Source: Phycisphaerae bacterium
GTDB lineage: Bacteria > Planctomycetota > Phycisphaerae > Phycisphaerales > SM1A02
DNA: 55,365 nt
Assembly (NCBI GenBank): GCA_016873275.1
Contig: VGXO01000016.1
Coordinates: 1-55,365, forward strand
Direction of reading: 5' to 3'
The notes under the pieces are model-generated. The model was not told the DNA's origin, ran no database searches, and worked only from the letters and a program-made list of their open reading frames with translations. Shown one piece after another: positions 43,058-54,518 of the stretch (position 1 is its first letter; each line of letters starts with the position of its first letter). Made by a program: the position numbers and the translations under genes.

Positions 43058-43562
43058 CGTCGAGGCGGAGGATCGCCATGGTCAGCCACGGGCGACCTCC
43101 GATCGGGGGAGGATTCGGCGTTCGCCGAGGCGGGCTTGATCGGCGACCGCTGCCGTGGTCTCTCGTGGTTGATCGCGGGCAGGATGGGCAGTGCAGATCG
43201 CCTAGACCGCATCGACTCGACCGGATCAACGAGACCGGACAAGCGTGACCGGATCGCCGGGGGGTTACCGGACCCGCCCGGCGTCGAACCCGGTTGATTT
43301 CGAGACTTGGGACTTCGATCGAGGGTGGGGGGGCGGTAGTCTCGTCCGCTTCGACGAGTCCGGAGACGGTGTTGGAGGAGACACCGTTGCCGGGCTCGTC
43401 GTGTTTTTGTCCCCGCTCGACCCGGCGAAGGCGAAGCTTCCTCGCGACGATTCGCGACGAAGCGACCAGGTCGCTGCCATAACCTAAGGGCGACACCCGT
43501 TGGCGACGCTCCACGACGATCGTCGTGGAGTTCGCCCCGTCATCCCTCGGAGCACCCTGACC
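43058..43562. other. Long divergent regulatory region (505 bp)
   Basis: This region lies between the sigma54 activator (minus) and the Gly-rich EF-hand protein (plus). It contains a 14-bp iteron array (43205-43260), a 7-bp stem (ACGGTGT 43366-43372 with ACACCGT 43381-43387), a weak GG-N10-GC pair (43377/43389) and a possible -10 TAACCT (43480-43485). A T-arm-like sequence near 43285 is not a tRNA. I see no gene in it. Confidence 0.5.
43205..43260. repeat. Four 14-bp iterons upstream of the sigma54 activator
   Basis: GACCGCA at 43205 and GACCGGA at 43219, 43233 and 43247 are spaced exactly 14 bp apart. The second half of each unit is less conserved. The array lies about 150-200 bp upstream of the activator start, where enhancer or autoregulatory sites would be expected. 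Confidence 0.65.
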
Positions 43563-45413
43563 ATGGATCGGATCCCCGCATCGTCCCTTCGTCGCTCGCT
43601 TCGCGCGACGGGCGTGCCGCTCGTCGCGCTCTCGTTGACCTTCCTCGCCCCTGTCGAGGGACCGCTCGGCGTGCTCTCCTCGCGATCGCTTGCCCAGGAT
43701 CAGGGTGCTTCGCAGGGAGACACCGGGCAGCAGGGTCGGCGAGGTCGAGGTGGTCAGGACGCCCAGCAGGATGGCGGCGGGGGTCGCGGTCAGGGTCGCG
43801 GTCAGGAAGGCGGCCGCGGTCAGGGCGGGCGCGGCATGGGCGGTCGCATGGGTGGCATGGGCGGCGGCATGCGAGACGTCCGCGAGCTGATGGAGCCCGA
43901 CTTCATGCGGCGCGACGTGCCGTTCTTCGTCTCCCAGCTCGGGCTCGACGACACGCAGACCCTCGTCGTCGAGACGCTGATGGGCGACTACGAGGCGGAG
44001 TACGGCGAGGCGATCGGCGGCGTGACGGAGCAGATGGCCGACATGGGTCGCCAGCTCTTCAGCAACATGGTCACCCCCGAGATGCGGACCCGCTTCGAGG
44101 AGGAGGCCCGCAGCATCCAGGAGGAGCTCCAGCGGATGCGCGACGCCGCCGGCGGCGAGCTCGACCCCGAGCAGGTCCGCGGGATCTGGCGCGAGCGCAT
44201 GGGCAAGCTCCAGCAGCAGATGCTCGAGGAGCAGGGCGACGGCGGGATGGGCGCGCAGATCCGCGCCGCGATGGGCGAGATGTTCGCCCGGCTCGAGGAC
44301 TGGCAGAAGCGGAAGGCGGCGATGCGCAGCGAGTTCGTCGACGGGCTCAAGGCGCAGCTCCGCGACGAGCAGCTCGCGGTCTGGCCGTCCTTCGACCGGT
44401 TCCTCGTCCGCGAGAAGAGCCTTCCGAAGTCCCGCCTCGCCGGCGAGGGCGTGAACCTCTTCCTCGTCGTCGACGAGGCGGAGATCTCCGACGAGTCGCG
44501 GGCGAAGCTCGATCCGATCCTCGACCAGTACGAGGTCGTCCTCGACCAGGCGCTCCGCCAGCGCGACGACGCGGTGGTGCAGGGTTCGACCCAGATGTAC
44601 CGGGCACTCGAGCAGGCGGACGTCACCGGCGCGATGCGGGCGATGGAGCGGCAGATGCAGCTCCGCACGGCGCTCCGCGACGTGAACGAGCTCTACCGCG
44701 GCCAGCTGGTCTCCGCGCTCGGCGAGACCGACGAGGCGAAGGCGCTCGACGCGGCGATCCTCGCCGCCGCCTTCGAGCGGATCTTCGCTCCGACCCAGAC
44801 CGAGCGGGCGTTCGACGTGGCGATCGGGATCGAGGGACTTGACGCGTCGGTGCTCGAGAGCGTGCTCGCGCTGCAGGTCGCCTACGAGATGGAGCTCGCC
44901 TCCCGCAACGAGCAGATCCTCGCCCAGACCCGTCGCCTCGAGCCGCAGCAGCAGCTCCTCGAGGCGGAGCGCTTCGTCTCCACGATCGCGACCGCCATGG
45001 CGGGCGGAGGCTTCGGCTTCGGCAACTTCGGCGGGGAGCAGGGTCCCAACCCGGTCCGCGAGGCGATCGACGCGAAGAACGAGACCGACCGTCAGTACCG
45101 CGACCGACTCGAGGGGCTCCTCACGCCCGAGCAAGTCGCGCTGCTTCCGGAGCGGAGCCGTGGTCGCGGGCAGGGCGGCATGCAGTTCTCCCCCGAGATG
45201 CGGGAGCAGATGGTCAAGCGATTCGACAAGGATGGCGACGGCGAGCTGAGCGGCGAGGAGCGCCGCGAGATGATGCGCGTTCTCCGGGAGGAGGGCGGCT
45301 TCGGAGCTGCTGGCGGCGGCGGTGGTGGTGGGGGTCGCGGCGGCAATGGCGGCGGTGCTGGCGGTCGCGGCGGTGCTGGCGGCGGCAACGGTGGCGGCGC
45401 CGGCGGCAACTGA
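43563..45413 (+). CDS. Exported Gly/Arg-rich protein with EF-hand loop
   Basis: The 616-residue product has a signal peptide (about 1-42, ending near SRSLAQ), a low-complexity Gln/Gly/Arg-rich segment (about 43-100), a long helical, charged region (about 105-540), an EF-hand calcium loop (FDKDGDGELSGEE, about 565) and a C-terminal Gly-rich tail (about 590-616). The helical part contains many Met and Glu residues and pairs of similar segments, such as ELMEPDFMRRDV and FVSQLGLDDTQ. I do not recognise a family; proteins of this layout are common in planctomycetes. ATG 43563 is preferred over 43500 because the signal peptide begins there. A possible -10 (TAACCT) at 43480 gives a leader of about 70 nt. 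Confidence 0.72.
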   Translation: MDRIPASSLRRSLRATGVPLVALSLTFLAPVEGPLGVLSSRSLAQDQGASQGDTGQQGRRGRGGQDAQQDGGGGRGQGRGQEGGRGQGGRGMGGRMGGMGGGMRDVRELMEPDFMRRDVPFFVSQLGLDDTQTLVVETLMGDYEAEYGEAIGGVTEQMADMGRQLFSNMVTPEMRTRFEEEARSIQEELQRMRDAAGGELDPEQVRGIWRERMGKLQQQMLEEQGDGGMGAQIRAAMGEMFARLEDWQKRKAAMRSEFVDGLKAQLRDEQLAVWPSFDRFLVREKSLPKSRLAGEGVNLFLVVDEAEISDESRAKLDPILDQYEVVLDQALRQRDDAVVQGSTQMYRALEQADVTGAMRAMERQMQLRTALRDVNELYRGQLVSALGETDEAKALDAAILAAAFERIFAPTQTERAFDVAIGIEGLDASVLESVLALQVAYEMELASRNEQILAQTRRLEPQQQLLEAERFVSTIATAMAGGGFGFGNFGGEQGPNPVREAIDAKNETDRQYRDRLEGLLTPEQVALLPERSRGRGQGGMQFSPEMREQMVKRFDKDGDGELSGEERREMMRVLREEGGFGAAGGGGGGGGRGGNGGGAGGRGGAGGGNGGGAGGN

Positions 45414-45446
45414 GTCGCTGGCCTCGATCACCCGAAGGAACCTCAT

Positions 45447-45474
45447 CGACCGCCGCCCGCGAGGGCGGCGGTCG
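45447..45474 (+). terminator. 12-bp hairpin terminator after the EF-hand protein gene
   Basis: 45447-45458 pairs perfectly with 45463-45474 around a GCGA (GNRA) tetraloop, 34 nt after the stop. There is little U-tract. Confidence 0.7.
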
Positions 45475-45673
45475 TCGCTTGGGAGCCTTCACGCGGCGCT
45501 CGCGCGATCCTCGACCTCCCCTCATCTGGCGATCGCGCCGGCGACACGACTTCCACGCGGATCGATGACGCGTCGCTCGCGCCGGTCATGCGCGATCCGG
45601 ATGCACTTCCGAAGGACCTCGACGGAGCGGGGCGGATCCCCTCCGGCGCTTGGTCCCCAGGAGGGTCTCGGAC

Positions 45674-47587
45674 ATGAAGGATGCACGAATCGGATGGCGG
45701 CGGGTCGCCGTCGCTGGGCTCGCCGCCGGTCTCGCCGGTCCGGCGTGGGCGGACGGCAAGGGATCGTTCACGCTGACGATCCTCCACAACAACGATGGCG
45801 AGTCGAAGCTCATCAGCGCGAGCCCGAGCACGCCCGACTTCGGGGGAGTCGCCCGCTTCGCGACGGTGATGGCGAACGCGAAGGCGGCGGCGCCGGGCGG
45901 AGTGCTCACCCTCACCTCCGGCGACAACTTCCTCGCGGGACCGCAGTGGAACTGCAGCCTCGAGCATGGCGTGCCCTACTACGACTCGATCGCCCTTGAC
46001 CTGATCGGCTACGACGCCCTCTGCCTCGGCAACCACGACTTCGACTTCGGACCGCCGGTGCTGAGGAACTTCATCGATGGCTTCTCGCCGGAGGTGCCCT
46101 TCCTCTCGGCGAACATCGACGTCTCCGCGGATCCCGACCTCGCACCGCTCGCGGCGTCGGGTCGGATCGCCCCCTCGGTCATCATCGACGTGCAGGGTCG
46201 CTCGGTCGGCGTCATCGGGGCGATCACGCCGGCGCTGCCGTTCATCTCGAGTCCCGGCGACGTGACGGTCGATCCCGACGTCGCGGGCGTGGTCCAGGCG
46301 CAGATCGACCTGCTCGTCGCGGCGGGCGTCCGCATCATCGTCCTCACGAGCCACCTCCAGGGCGTCTCGGAGGACCTCGCCCTCGTGCCGCTGCTGCGGG
46401 GCATCGACGTGGTGATCGCCGGTGGCGGCGACGACCTGCTCGCGAATCCGGGCACGCCGCTCCTGCCGGGCGAGGTGCCGGTCGGTCCCTACCCGATCAT
46501 CGTGAACGACGCCGATGGTCGCCCCGTGCCGGTCATCACCACTGCAGGCGACTACCGCTACGTCGGTCGCCTGCAGGTCAGCTTCGATGCGGCGGGCGAG
46601 ATCACCGCGATCGACCCCACGAGCGGTCCGATCCGCGTCGTGGGCGGCGCGTTCCCTGACGCGGTCGCGCCAGAGCCGACGATCCAGTCGCTCGTGGTGC
46701 AGCCGGTCGAGGCGTGCGTCGCCGCGCTTGGCGCGAACGTCATCGCGAACAGCGAGGTCCCGCTCGACGGTCGGACCGCGCAGATCCGCTCCCGCGAGAC
46801 CAACGAGGGCAACCTCTGCGCCGACGCGCTGCTGTGGCAGGCCCGCCAGATCGCGCTCGAGGACGGGCTGCCGCTTCCCCAGGTCGCCCTGCAGAACGGC
46901 GGCGGGATCCGCAACAACTCGATCATCCCGGCGGGTCCGTTCACCGAGCTCAACACCTTCAGCATCCTTCCGTTCTCGAACTTCGTCTCGATCTTCCCCG
47001 CCGTGCCCGTCCCGCAGTTCAAGGAGATCCTCGAGAACGCGGTGTCGCGGGTCTCGCCGCCGCCGGGCTTCCCCGCCTCCGGCAACGGTCGATTCGCCCA
47101 AGTCGCGGGCTTCCGCTTCACCTACCTCGTGGACGCGCCGCCCGGCGAGCGGGTGATCGGGGTGGTGCTCGACGACGGGAGCGTCATCGTGCAGGACGGT
47201 CTGCCGGTCGAGGGCGCGCCGCCGGTGGTGGTCGCGACGATCGACTTCCTCGCCCGCGGCGGCGACCAGTACCCGTTCGGCGAGCTTCCCTTCGTGAACC
47301 TCGGCGTGAGCTACCAGCAGGCGCTCGCGAACTACGTCGCGCAGGGCCTCGGCGGCACCATTCGCCAGTCGCAGTATCCGGTCGAGGGCACCGGCCGCAT
47401 CGTTCGGCTCGAGAACCCCGCCGACCTCAACAACGACAGCGTGATCAACGCGGTCGACCTGTCGCTGCTGCTCGGGCTGTGGGGGCCTTGCCCCGCGAGC
47501 GGCGCCTGCCCCGGCGACATCGACCGAGACGGCTTCGTCGGCGCGTCGGACCTGACCATCCTGCTCACCTCGTGGTCGTCGTTCTGA
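45674..47587 (+). CDS. 5'-nucleotidase/UshA-like metallophosphatase with dockerin tag
   Basis: The 637-residue exported protein has a signal peptide (ending near GPAWA), a calcineurin-like metallophosphatase domain (about 28-300: LTILHNNDGESKL, SGDNFLAG, LGNHDFDFGP, LTSHLQG) and a 5'-nucleotidase C-terminal domain (about 340-560; RETNEGNLCADALLW, LQNGGGIRNN, FLARGGDQYPF). The first metal motif is ND-x-E rather than the usual ND-x-H, a variant I believe occurs in this subfamily. The last 65 residues are two dockerin-type loops (DLNNDSVINAVDL, DIDRDGFVGASDL). It should hydrolyse nucleotides or related phosphoesters outside the cell. AGGAGGG is 8 nt before the ATG; a U-rich terminator follows. 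Confidence 0.92.
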   Translation: MKDARIGWRRVAVAGLAAGLAGPAWADGKGSFTLTILHNNDGESKLISASPSTPDFGGVARFATVMANAKAAAPGGVLTLTSGDNFLAGPQWNCSLEHGVPYYDSIALDLIGYDALCLGNHDFDFGPPVLRNFIDGFSPEVPFLSANIDVSADPDLAPLAASGRIAPSVIIDVQGRSVGVIGAITPALPFISSPGDVTVDPDVAGVVQAQIDLLVAAGVRIIVLTSHLQGVSEDLALVPLLRGIDVVIAGGGDDLLANPGTPLLPGEVPVGPYPIIVNDADGRPVPVITTAGDYRYVGRLQVSFDAAGEITAIDPTSGPIRVVGGAFPDAVAPEPTIQSLVVQPVEACVAALGANVIANSEVPLDGRTAQIRSRETNEGNLCADALLWQARQIALEDGLPLPQVALQNGGGIRNNSIIPAGPFTELNTFSILPFSNFVSIFPAVPVPQFKEILENAVSRVSPPPGFPASGNGRFAQVAGFRFTYLVDAPPGERVIGVVLDDGSVIVQDGLPVEGAPPVVVATIDFLARGGDQYPFGELPFVNLGVSYQQALANYVAQGLGGTIRQSQYPVEGTGRIVRLENPADLNNDSVINAVDLSLLLGLWGPCPASGACPGDIDRDGFVGASDLTILLTSWSSF

Positions 47588-47621
47588 TCCGACCTCGTCG
47601 ATCCCCTCGCCCGTGCGTCGC

Positions 47622-47655
47622 GACCTCCGGCGTTCCGCCGGAGGTCGCTTTCTTT
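47622..47655 (+). terminator. Rho-independent terminator after the metallophosphatase gene
   Basis: GACCTCCGGCG (47622-47632) pairs with CGCCGGAGGTC (47636-47646) around a 3-nt loop, followed by TTTCTTT. It is the only hairpin in the window with a real U-tract. Confidence 0.9.
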
Positions 47656-47692
47656 CCATCGAGCGTGCTGCCTCGCGACCGATGAACCGCCG

Positions 47693-48550
47693 GTGCGTGA
47701 ACCGCCTCCGGACTCCCGGCGATCCTCGCGCGAGGGCGACGTCCGGCGACCCCCGTCGATCCCCGACGACGAGGCGCTCGCCCGATGGCTGCAGTCGCTT
47801 CGGCGAGTGGTCCTCGCCCCGGCGCTCGATCCGTGGGCAGGTCCGCCCTCCGCAAGCGACGAGGAGGTCGCGGCGCTGCAAGGGGATCTCGTCGGGCTCC
47901 TCGCGGGCGTCGCCGCGATCGATCCGAGGGAGGTCGGATCGATCGACCCGACCCAGGAGTCCGTTGCGATCCTCCGCGAGCTGCCCGAGATCGCGCGGCG
48001 CATCCACCTCGACGTCCGGGCGGCGCTCGAGGGCGATCCCGCCGCGGTCAGCCTCGCCGAGGTGGTCGCCTGCTATCCGGGTCCGAGGGCGCTCGTCGCC
48101 CACCGCGCCGCGCGGGTGCTGCACGACCGCGGCCACCGGGTGCTCGCGAGGATGCTCGCCGAGAGCGCGCACCGGGAGACCGGCATCGACATCCATCCGG
48201 GCGCGACGATCGGGGAGTCGTGCTTCATCGACCACGGGACCGGCGTGGTGATCGGCGAGACCGCCGTGGTCGGCGCCCGCTGCCGGATCTACCAGGGCGT
48301 CACCCTCGGCGCGAGGTCGATCGAGCGCGGCCCGCAGGGCGTCCTTGGTCGAGGCACGAAGAGGCATCCGACGCTCGAGGAGGACGTGGTCGTCTACGCG
48401 GGCGCGACGATCCTCGGCGGCGACGTGGTCGTCGGACGGGGCTGCGTGGTCGCGGGAGGCACCTTCGTGACGCGGAGCGTGCCGGCGGGTCACCTGGTCG
48501 CGGGACCGCGTGCGCAGGTCCGGCTCATCGCGACCAGCGGCGCCCCGTGA
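47693..48550 (+). CDS. cysE: Serine O-acetyltransferase
   Basis: This enzyme makes O-acetylserine, the precursor of cysteine. The 285-residue product has the helical N-terminal SAT domain (about 60-150) and the left-handed beta-helix of hexapeptide repeats (about 160-270), including [20 protein letters not shown] with the catalytic His, [12 protein letters not shown] and QGVTLGARS. Length is close to typical (about 270). GTG 47693 is the first start after the upstream terminator but has no Shine-Dalgarno, and the first 25 residues are Arg/Pro-rich, so the true start may be downstream. It precedes aconitase by 67 bp on the same strand; cysK is not in the window. Confidence 0.93.
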   Translation: MREPPPDSRRSSREGDVRRPPSIPDDEALARWLQSLRRVVLAPALDPWAGPPSASDEEVAALQGDLVGLLAGVAAIDPREVGSIDPTQESVAILRELPEIARRIHLDVRAALEGDPAAVSLAEVVACYPGPRALVAHRAARVLHDRGHRVLARMLAESAHRETGIDIHPGATIGESCFIDHGTGVVIGETAVVGARCRIYQGVTLGARSIERGPQGVLGRGTKRHPTLEEDVVVYAGATILGGDVVVGRGCVVAGGTFVTRSVPAGHLVAGPRAQVRLIATSGAP

Positions 48551-48578
48551 GCCGGCGGGACCGCCGCAAGGGCGTCCG

Positions 48579-48584
48579 TATACT
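48579..48584 (+). promoter_or_regulatory. -10 element of the aconitase gene
   Basis: TATACT (5 of 6 to consensus) is 33 nt before ATG 48618, so the leader would be about 27 nt. No -35 is clear. Confidence 0.45.
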
Positions 48585-48617
48585 CGACCCTCCGACTCGA
48601 CGAGGACTCGACCGACC

Positions 48618-51323
<2,706 letters not shown>

Positions 51324-51327
51324 CCAC

Positions 51328-52308
51328 GTGCCCACGCTCGCGCGAACGGAGTCGCCGCGAGGTCACGAGCCCGTCGATCCGACGGCGCGAGTGGACGTGA
51401 TCGTGCCGACCCACGACAGCGGCGAGGTGGCGCGGGAGTGCCTGCGTCGGCTCGGCGCGGACCCGCGGGTCGGGAGGATCCTCGTCGTCGACGCGGCGAG
51501 CCGACCCGAGCACGTCGTCGCCCTTCGTCGCTGGTGCCGCGAGTGCGGCGGGGTCGCGGAGCTCCGACCGCTGCGGCGGAATCGGGGCTTCGCCGCGTCG
51601 GTGAACGAGGGGCTCCTCGCGACGACCTCGCCGTTCGTCCTGATCCTGAACCCGGACTGCCTCGTGGCGCCAGGCGCGATCGGAGTCCTCGTCGATGCCC
51701 TCGAGGCGCGCGCGGACTGCGGTCTCGCCGGAGGACTGCTGCTCGACGAGCATGGTCGCGAGCAGCGCGGCTCGCGCCGCGACCTCCCGGGGCGGCGCCA
51801 GGCGATCGGTCGCGGAGTCGGTCTGCGCGGCGCCGGGTGGGACTTCGACCACCTCGGACGACCGATGCCCGAGGCGCCCGTCCGCGTGCCGGCGATCTCG
51901 GGAGCGTTCATGCTTGCGCGCCGCGCGTCGATCGAGCGGGTCGGCGGGCTCGACGAGCGGTTCTTCCTCCACTTCGAGGACCTCGAGTGGTGCGCGAGGT
52001 TTGGGGACCATGGACTCGGCATCCTCTTCGTGCCGCAGGCGACCGCGCTGCACGAGCAAGGCAGCTCCTCGCGGGCACGCCCGCACTTCGTGCGGTTCCA
52101 GAAGCATCGCTCGATGTTGCTCTTCGACCGTCTTCGGTGGAGGTCTGCGTGGCATCGGGCGACCCGACCGCTCTTCGTCGCCGCGGTGTGGACCGCCTTC
52201 GTGCTCTCCACCGCGCCGCGCCTGCTGCGGCGAGCGGCGAGGATCAACTCGGCGACCTCCCCGGCGAGGACCGCTCGGCGACCCTCGTCCGTCGCGACCG
52301 CGGGCTGA
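51328..52308 (+). CDS. GT2-family glycosyltransferase
   Basis: The 326-residue GT-A enzyme of the rhamnosyltransferase-like branch has VDVIVPTHDSGEVARECL, ILVVDAASRPE, FVLILNPDCLVAPGA (donor-binding Asp) and the late acidic motif FFLHFEDLEWCARF near a predicted amphipathic C-terminus. It transfers a sugar, possibly rhamnose, to a lipid-linked acceptor. GTG 51328 has GGAG 9 nt upstream and follows the aconitase stop by 4 nt. The convergent gene 6 bp away encodes a related GT2 enzyme. Confidence 0.9.
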   Translation: MPTLARTESPRGHEPVDPTARVDVIVPTHDSGEVARECLRRLGADPRVGRILVVDAASRPEHVVALRRWCRECGGVAELRPLRRNRGFAASVNEGLLATTSPFVLILNPDCLVAPGAIGVLVDALEARADCGLAGGLLLDEHGREQRGSRRDLPGRRQAIGRGVGLRGAGWDFDHLGRPMPEAPVRVPAISGAFMLARRASIERVGGLDERFFLHFEDLEWCARFGDHGLGILFVPQATALHEQGSSSRARPHFVRFQKHRSMLLFDRLRWRSAWHRATRPLFVAAVWTAFVLSTAPRLLRRAARINSATSPARTARRPSSVATAG

Positions 52309-52314
52309 ATGCGT

Positions 52315-53307
52315 TCAGGGAAGCCGTCCGCGATCAGGCCAAGGGCTCCACTCCAGCGCGCGAGCGATCTCGAGGATCGACGCCTCGCGCCCGCGCTGAA
52401 TCGCCCGACGCGAACGCATGACCGCGGGAAGACCGCGCAGCGCCTCGAGCTTCGCGGAGATCATCGTCCTCCCGCGACCCGTCGCGAGCCCGTGAAGGAG
52501 GCAGGTCAACTGCCCGGCGAGGAAGGGAACGAGCAGCGGAACCGCGAGGAGACCCGGCATGTTTCTCGCGTAGCACCAGACCATGTTGCGGTGCCCAAGA
52601 CGGGTGGCGAGATCGCTTCTTGCGCCTCCCGACGACGCGCCGCCGGCATGCTGGCATCGCGCGGACGCGACGAGGATGCACCGACCACCGGCGAGCCGCT
52701 GGCGGAATCCCAGGTCGAGGTCCTCGTAGTAGCAGAAGAAGGACTCCTCGAAGCCGCCGACCGACTCGAACGCCTCGCGACGATGCACCGCGGCGGCGCC
52801 GCAGGCTGAGAAGACCTCGACGTCGCGATCCACCGGTCGGACCCTCGCCCGATGCCCTCGACGCCACGCGACCCCGCTCGCGTGGTAGGCGTCGCCGACG
52901 CCGTCGAAGCGAGGCGGGTCGCCGGGGAGGATCTGCACGGACGCGAGGCTCGTCGCGCTTGGGTGGCGCTCGGCGGCCGACGTCATCTCGGCGATCCAGT
53001 CCGGCTCGAGCTCGACGTCCGGGTTGACGAGTCCCACGAGGGGCGCGGTGGTGAGCCGAACCGCGAGGTTGTTCGCGGTCGCGAAGCCGACGTTCCGCGG
53101 CAGCGCGACGACCTCGACGTCCCGACGACCGTCCAGCAGCCCGAGCGTGCCGTCGTCGCTGGCGTTGTCGACCACCACCACCTCGCGGGGAGGGACGGTC
53201 TGCCGATCGATCGAGCGGAGGCATGCCTCGATCTCGCGGCGCGACCGGTGGGTCACGATGCAGACCGAGAGGCGAGCGTCCCTGGAGTCTGGTTTCGATC
53301 GGGTCAT
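52315..53307 (-). CDS. GT2-family glycosyltransferase
   Basis: The 330-residue product has the GT-A start LSVCIVTHRSRREIEACLRS, VVVVDNASDDGT, the donor motif VGLVNPDVELEPDW and FFCYYEDLDLGFR, where ED is the acidic pair near the catalytic site; the C-terminal part has a hydrophobic segment (LLAVPLLVPFLAGQLTCLL). It is related to but clearly different from the converging GT2 protein. ATG 53307 is taken as the start; the frame continues one codon to a TTG. Together with the WbpL-like gene beyond the repeat it forms a small glycan group. Confidence 0.9.
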   Translation of the reverse strand: MTRSKPDSRDARLSVCIVTHRSRREIEACLRSIDRQTVPPREVVVVDNASDDGTLGLLDGRRDVEVVALPRNVGFATANNLAVRLTTAPLVGLVNPDVELEPDWIAEMTSAAERHPSATSLASVQILPGDPPRFDGVGDAYHASGVAWRRGHRARVRPVDRDVEVFSACGAAAVHRREAFESVGGFEESFFCYYEDLDLGFRQRLAGGRCILVASARCQHAGGASSGGARSDLATRLGHRNMVWCYARNMPGLLAVPLLVPFLAGQLTCLLHGLATGRGRTMISAKLEALRGLPAVMRSRRAIQRGREASILEIARALEWSPWPDRGRLP

Positions 53308-53389
53308 CAAGATCGCCGCTCGTCTGATCGAAGGGCAAGATCCCGCTCGACGCGGTTCATCATCCGGCGACGGCGGTCCATCGTCGAGT

Positions 53390-53432
53390 CATGGTCGAGT
53401 CATGGTCGAGTCATGGTCGAGTCATGGTCGAG
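53390..53432. repeat. 11-bp tandem repeat between divergent glycan genes
   Basis: Four copies of CATGGTCGAGT (53390, 53401, 53412, 53423; the last one ends in G). It has the same period as the array at lipA and also carries CATG, but its ATGs do not form a start/stop cascade into the gene at 53461. Confidence 0.9.
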
Positions 53433-53448
53433 GAGGGCACCGCGTCGG

Positions 53449-53454
53449 TAGCAT
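53449..53454 (+). promoter_or_regulatory. -10 element of a leaderless WbpL-like gene
   Basis: TAGCAT ends 6 nt before GTG 53461. The 11-bp array ends 16 bp before this hexamer, so it covers the region where a -35 should be. Confidence 0.5.
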
Positions 53455-53460
53455 CGACTC

Positions 53461-54441
53461 GTGCCGCCCTGGTTCTTCATGCTCGGCGGGGTTGCGCTGG
53501 CGTCCGGACTTCTGTCGCTTCCGGCGTCGCGGCTCGGGATCGCCCGCGGCGTGCCGCCCCGCGATCGAGATCTGCACGACCTCCCGCGATCGAGGCTCGG
53601 AGGGGTCGCCATGGCGCTTCCGGCACTCCTGGCAATGGCATGGCCCATGATCGGCTCGCCGCCGGCGCTCGCGAGCTCGACGGTGCTCGCCTTCGCCCTT
53701 GCCGTGATCGTCGGCACGCTCGACGACCTCGCCGACCTGCCCACGTTGCCCAAGCTCCTCGGCGAGGCGATGGTCGGCGGACTTCTCGCCGCGTCGGCAT
53801 GGCTCGACGGCGCTTCCGCCTGGACGGTCACGAGCCTGGCGCTGCTGCCCCTGATCACCCAGAATGCCTTCAACTTCGTGGACGGGAGCGACGGGCTGCT
53901 CGCCTTGGTCGCGCTGGGCATCTTCGCGGCAGGCGCGGTCCTCTCGTGGTCCGTGCGGGATGCGGGGGGAGTCACCTTCGTCGGGGCGGTCGCGGCGGCG
54001 GCGGTCGCGGGATTCCTGCCGTGGAACCTCCCCCGCGCCCGAGTGTTCATGGGGGACGGCGGGAGCCTGTTGCTCGGCGCGGTGTATGCCTGGTGCACGG
54101 TCCGCGCGTTCGATGCTCGATGGGAGCTCGGCTGGGCATGGCTCGCCCTCGGCACGCCGATCGTCGGCGACGTCGCCGCGTGCCTCCTGCGACGGATGGC
54201 TCGGGGCGCCGAGTGGTGGCGGGCGCACCGGGAGCACGCCTACCAGCGGGTCGTCGCACGGACGGGATCCCATGGGTCGGCGCTTGCGTGGGCGATGGGG
54301 TTGGAGCTGCTGGTCGCGATCCCCGCGGCGATCGCTTGCATGAGGTTCGGGTCCATGCCCGCCATGCTCGCGTTGGCGGTCTGCGCAATGGTCGCGTGGT
54401 GGGGCGGCTCAGGACGTGCCGCGGTGCCCAAGAAGATCTAG
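53461..54441 (+). CDS. WbpL-like polyprenyl-phosphate sugar-1-phosphate transferase
   Basis: The 326-residue membrane enzyme of the MraY/WecA superfamily has about ten helices and the metal and substrate motifs VGTLDDLADLP, NAFNFVDGSDGLLA and ARVFMGDGGSLLLG. The late loop REHAYQRVVAR ends with YQR as in WbpL and other Fuc4NAc/QuiNAc-type transferases, rather than the HHR loop of WecA. It should start synthesis of an O-antigen-like glycan on undecaprenyl phosphate. It is distinct from the WecA-like fusion at 25864, so the region has two initiating enzymes with different late loops. Confidence 0.9.
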   Translation: MPPWFFMLGGVALASGLLSLPASRLGIARGVPPRDRDLHDLPRSRLGGVAMALPALLAMAWPMIGSPPALASSTVLAFALAVIVGTLDDLADLPTLPKLLGEAMVGGLLAASAWLDGASAWTVTSLALLPLITQNAFNFVDGSDGLLALVALGIFAAGAVLSWSVRDAGGVTFVGAVAAAAVAGFLPWNLPRARVFMGDGGSLLLGAVYAWCTVRAFDARWELGWAWLALGTPIVGDVAACLLRRMARGAEWWRAHREHAYQRVVARTGSHGSALAWAMGLELLVAIPAAIACMRFGSMPAMLALAVCAMVAWWGGSGRAAVPKKI

Positions 54442-54467
54442 GCGGGCGGCGTCGATCGGTGACCGCG

Positions 54468-54491
54468 GCGAGATGCCGTTTGGCATCTCGC
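54468..54491 (+). terminator. 10-bp hairpin after the WbpL-like gene
   Basis: GCGAGATGCC (54468-54477) pairs with GGCATCTCGC (54482-54491) around a GTTT loop. There is no U-tract. It may also sit in the leader of the comF-like gene. Confidence 0.55.
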
Positions 54492-54518
54492 TCGGTCCGA
54501 GACGGGATCTCCGAGATC

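Noticed and set aside
43260-43330. A tRNA T-arm-like sequence (GTCGAACCCGG) suggesting a tRNA on the minus strand
   Set aside because: The T-stem does not pair properly, and no matching acceptor stem or anticodon arm exists at the right distance.
43366-43394. A possible sigma54 promoter (GG-N10-GC) upstream of the EF-hand protein gene
   Set aside because: Only the GG and TTGC cores fit; the rest of the -24 element does not match TGGCACG. Kept only as a weak note in the region description.
47600-47692. A small gene between the metallophosphatase terminator and cysE
   Set aside because: The short open stretches have no ribosome site and lie within or next to the terminator hairpin.
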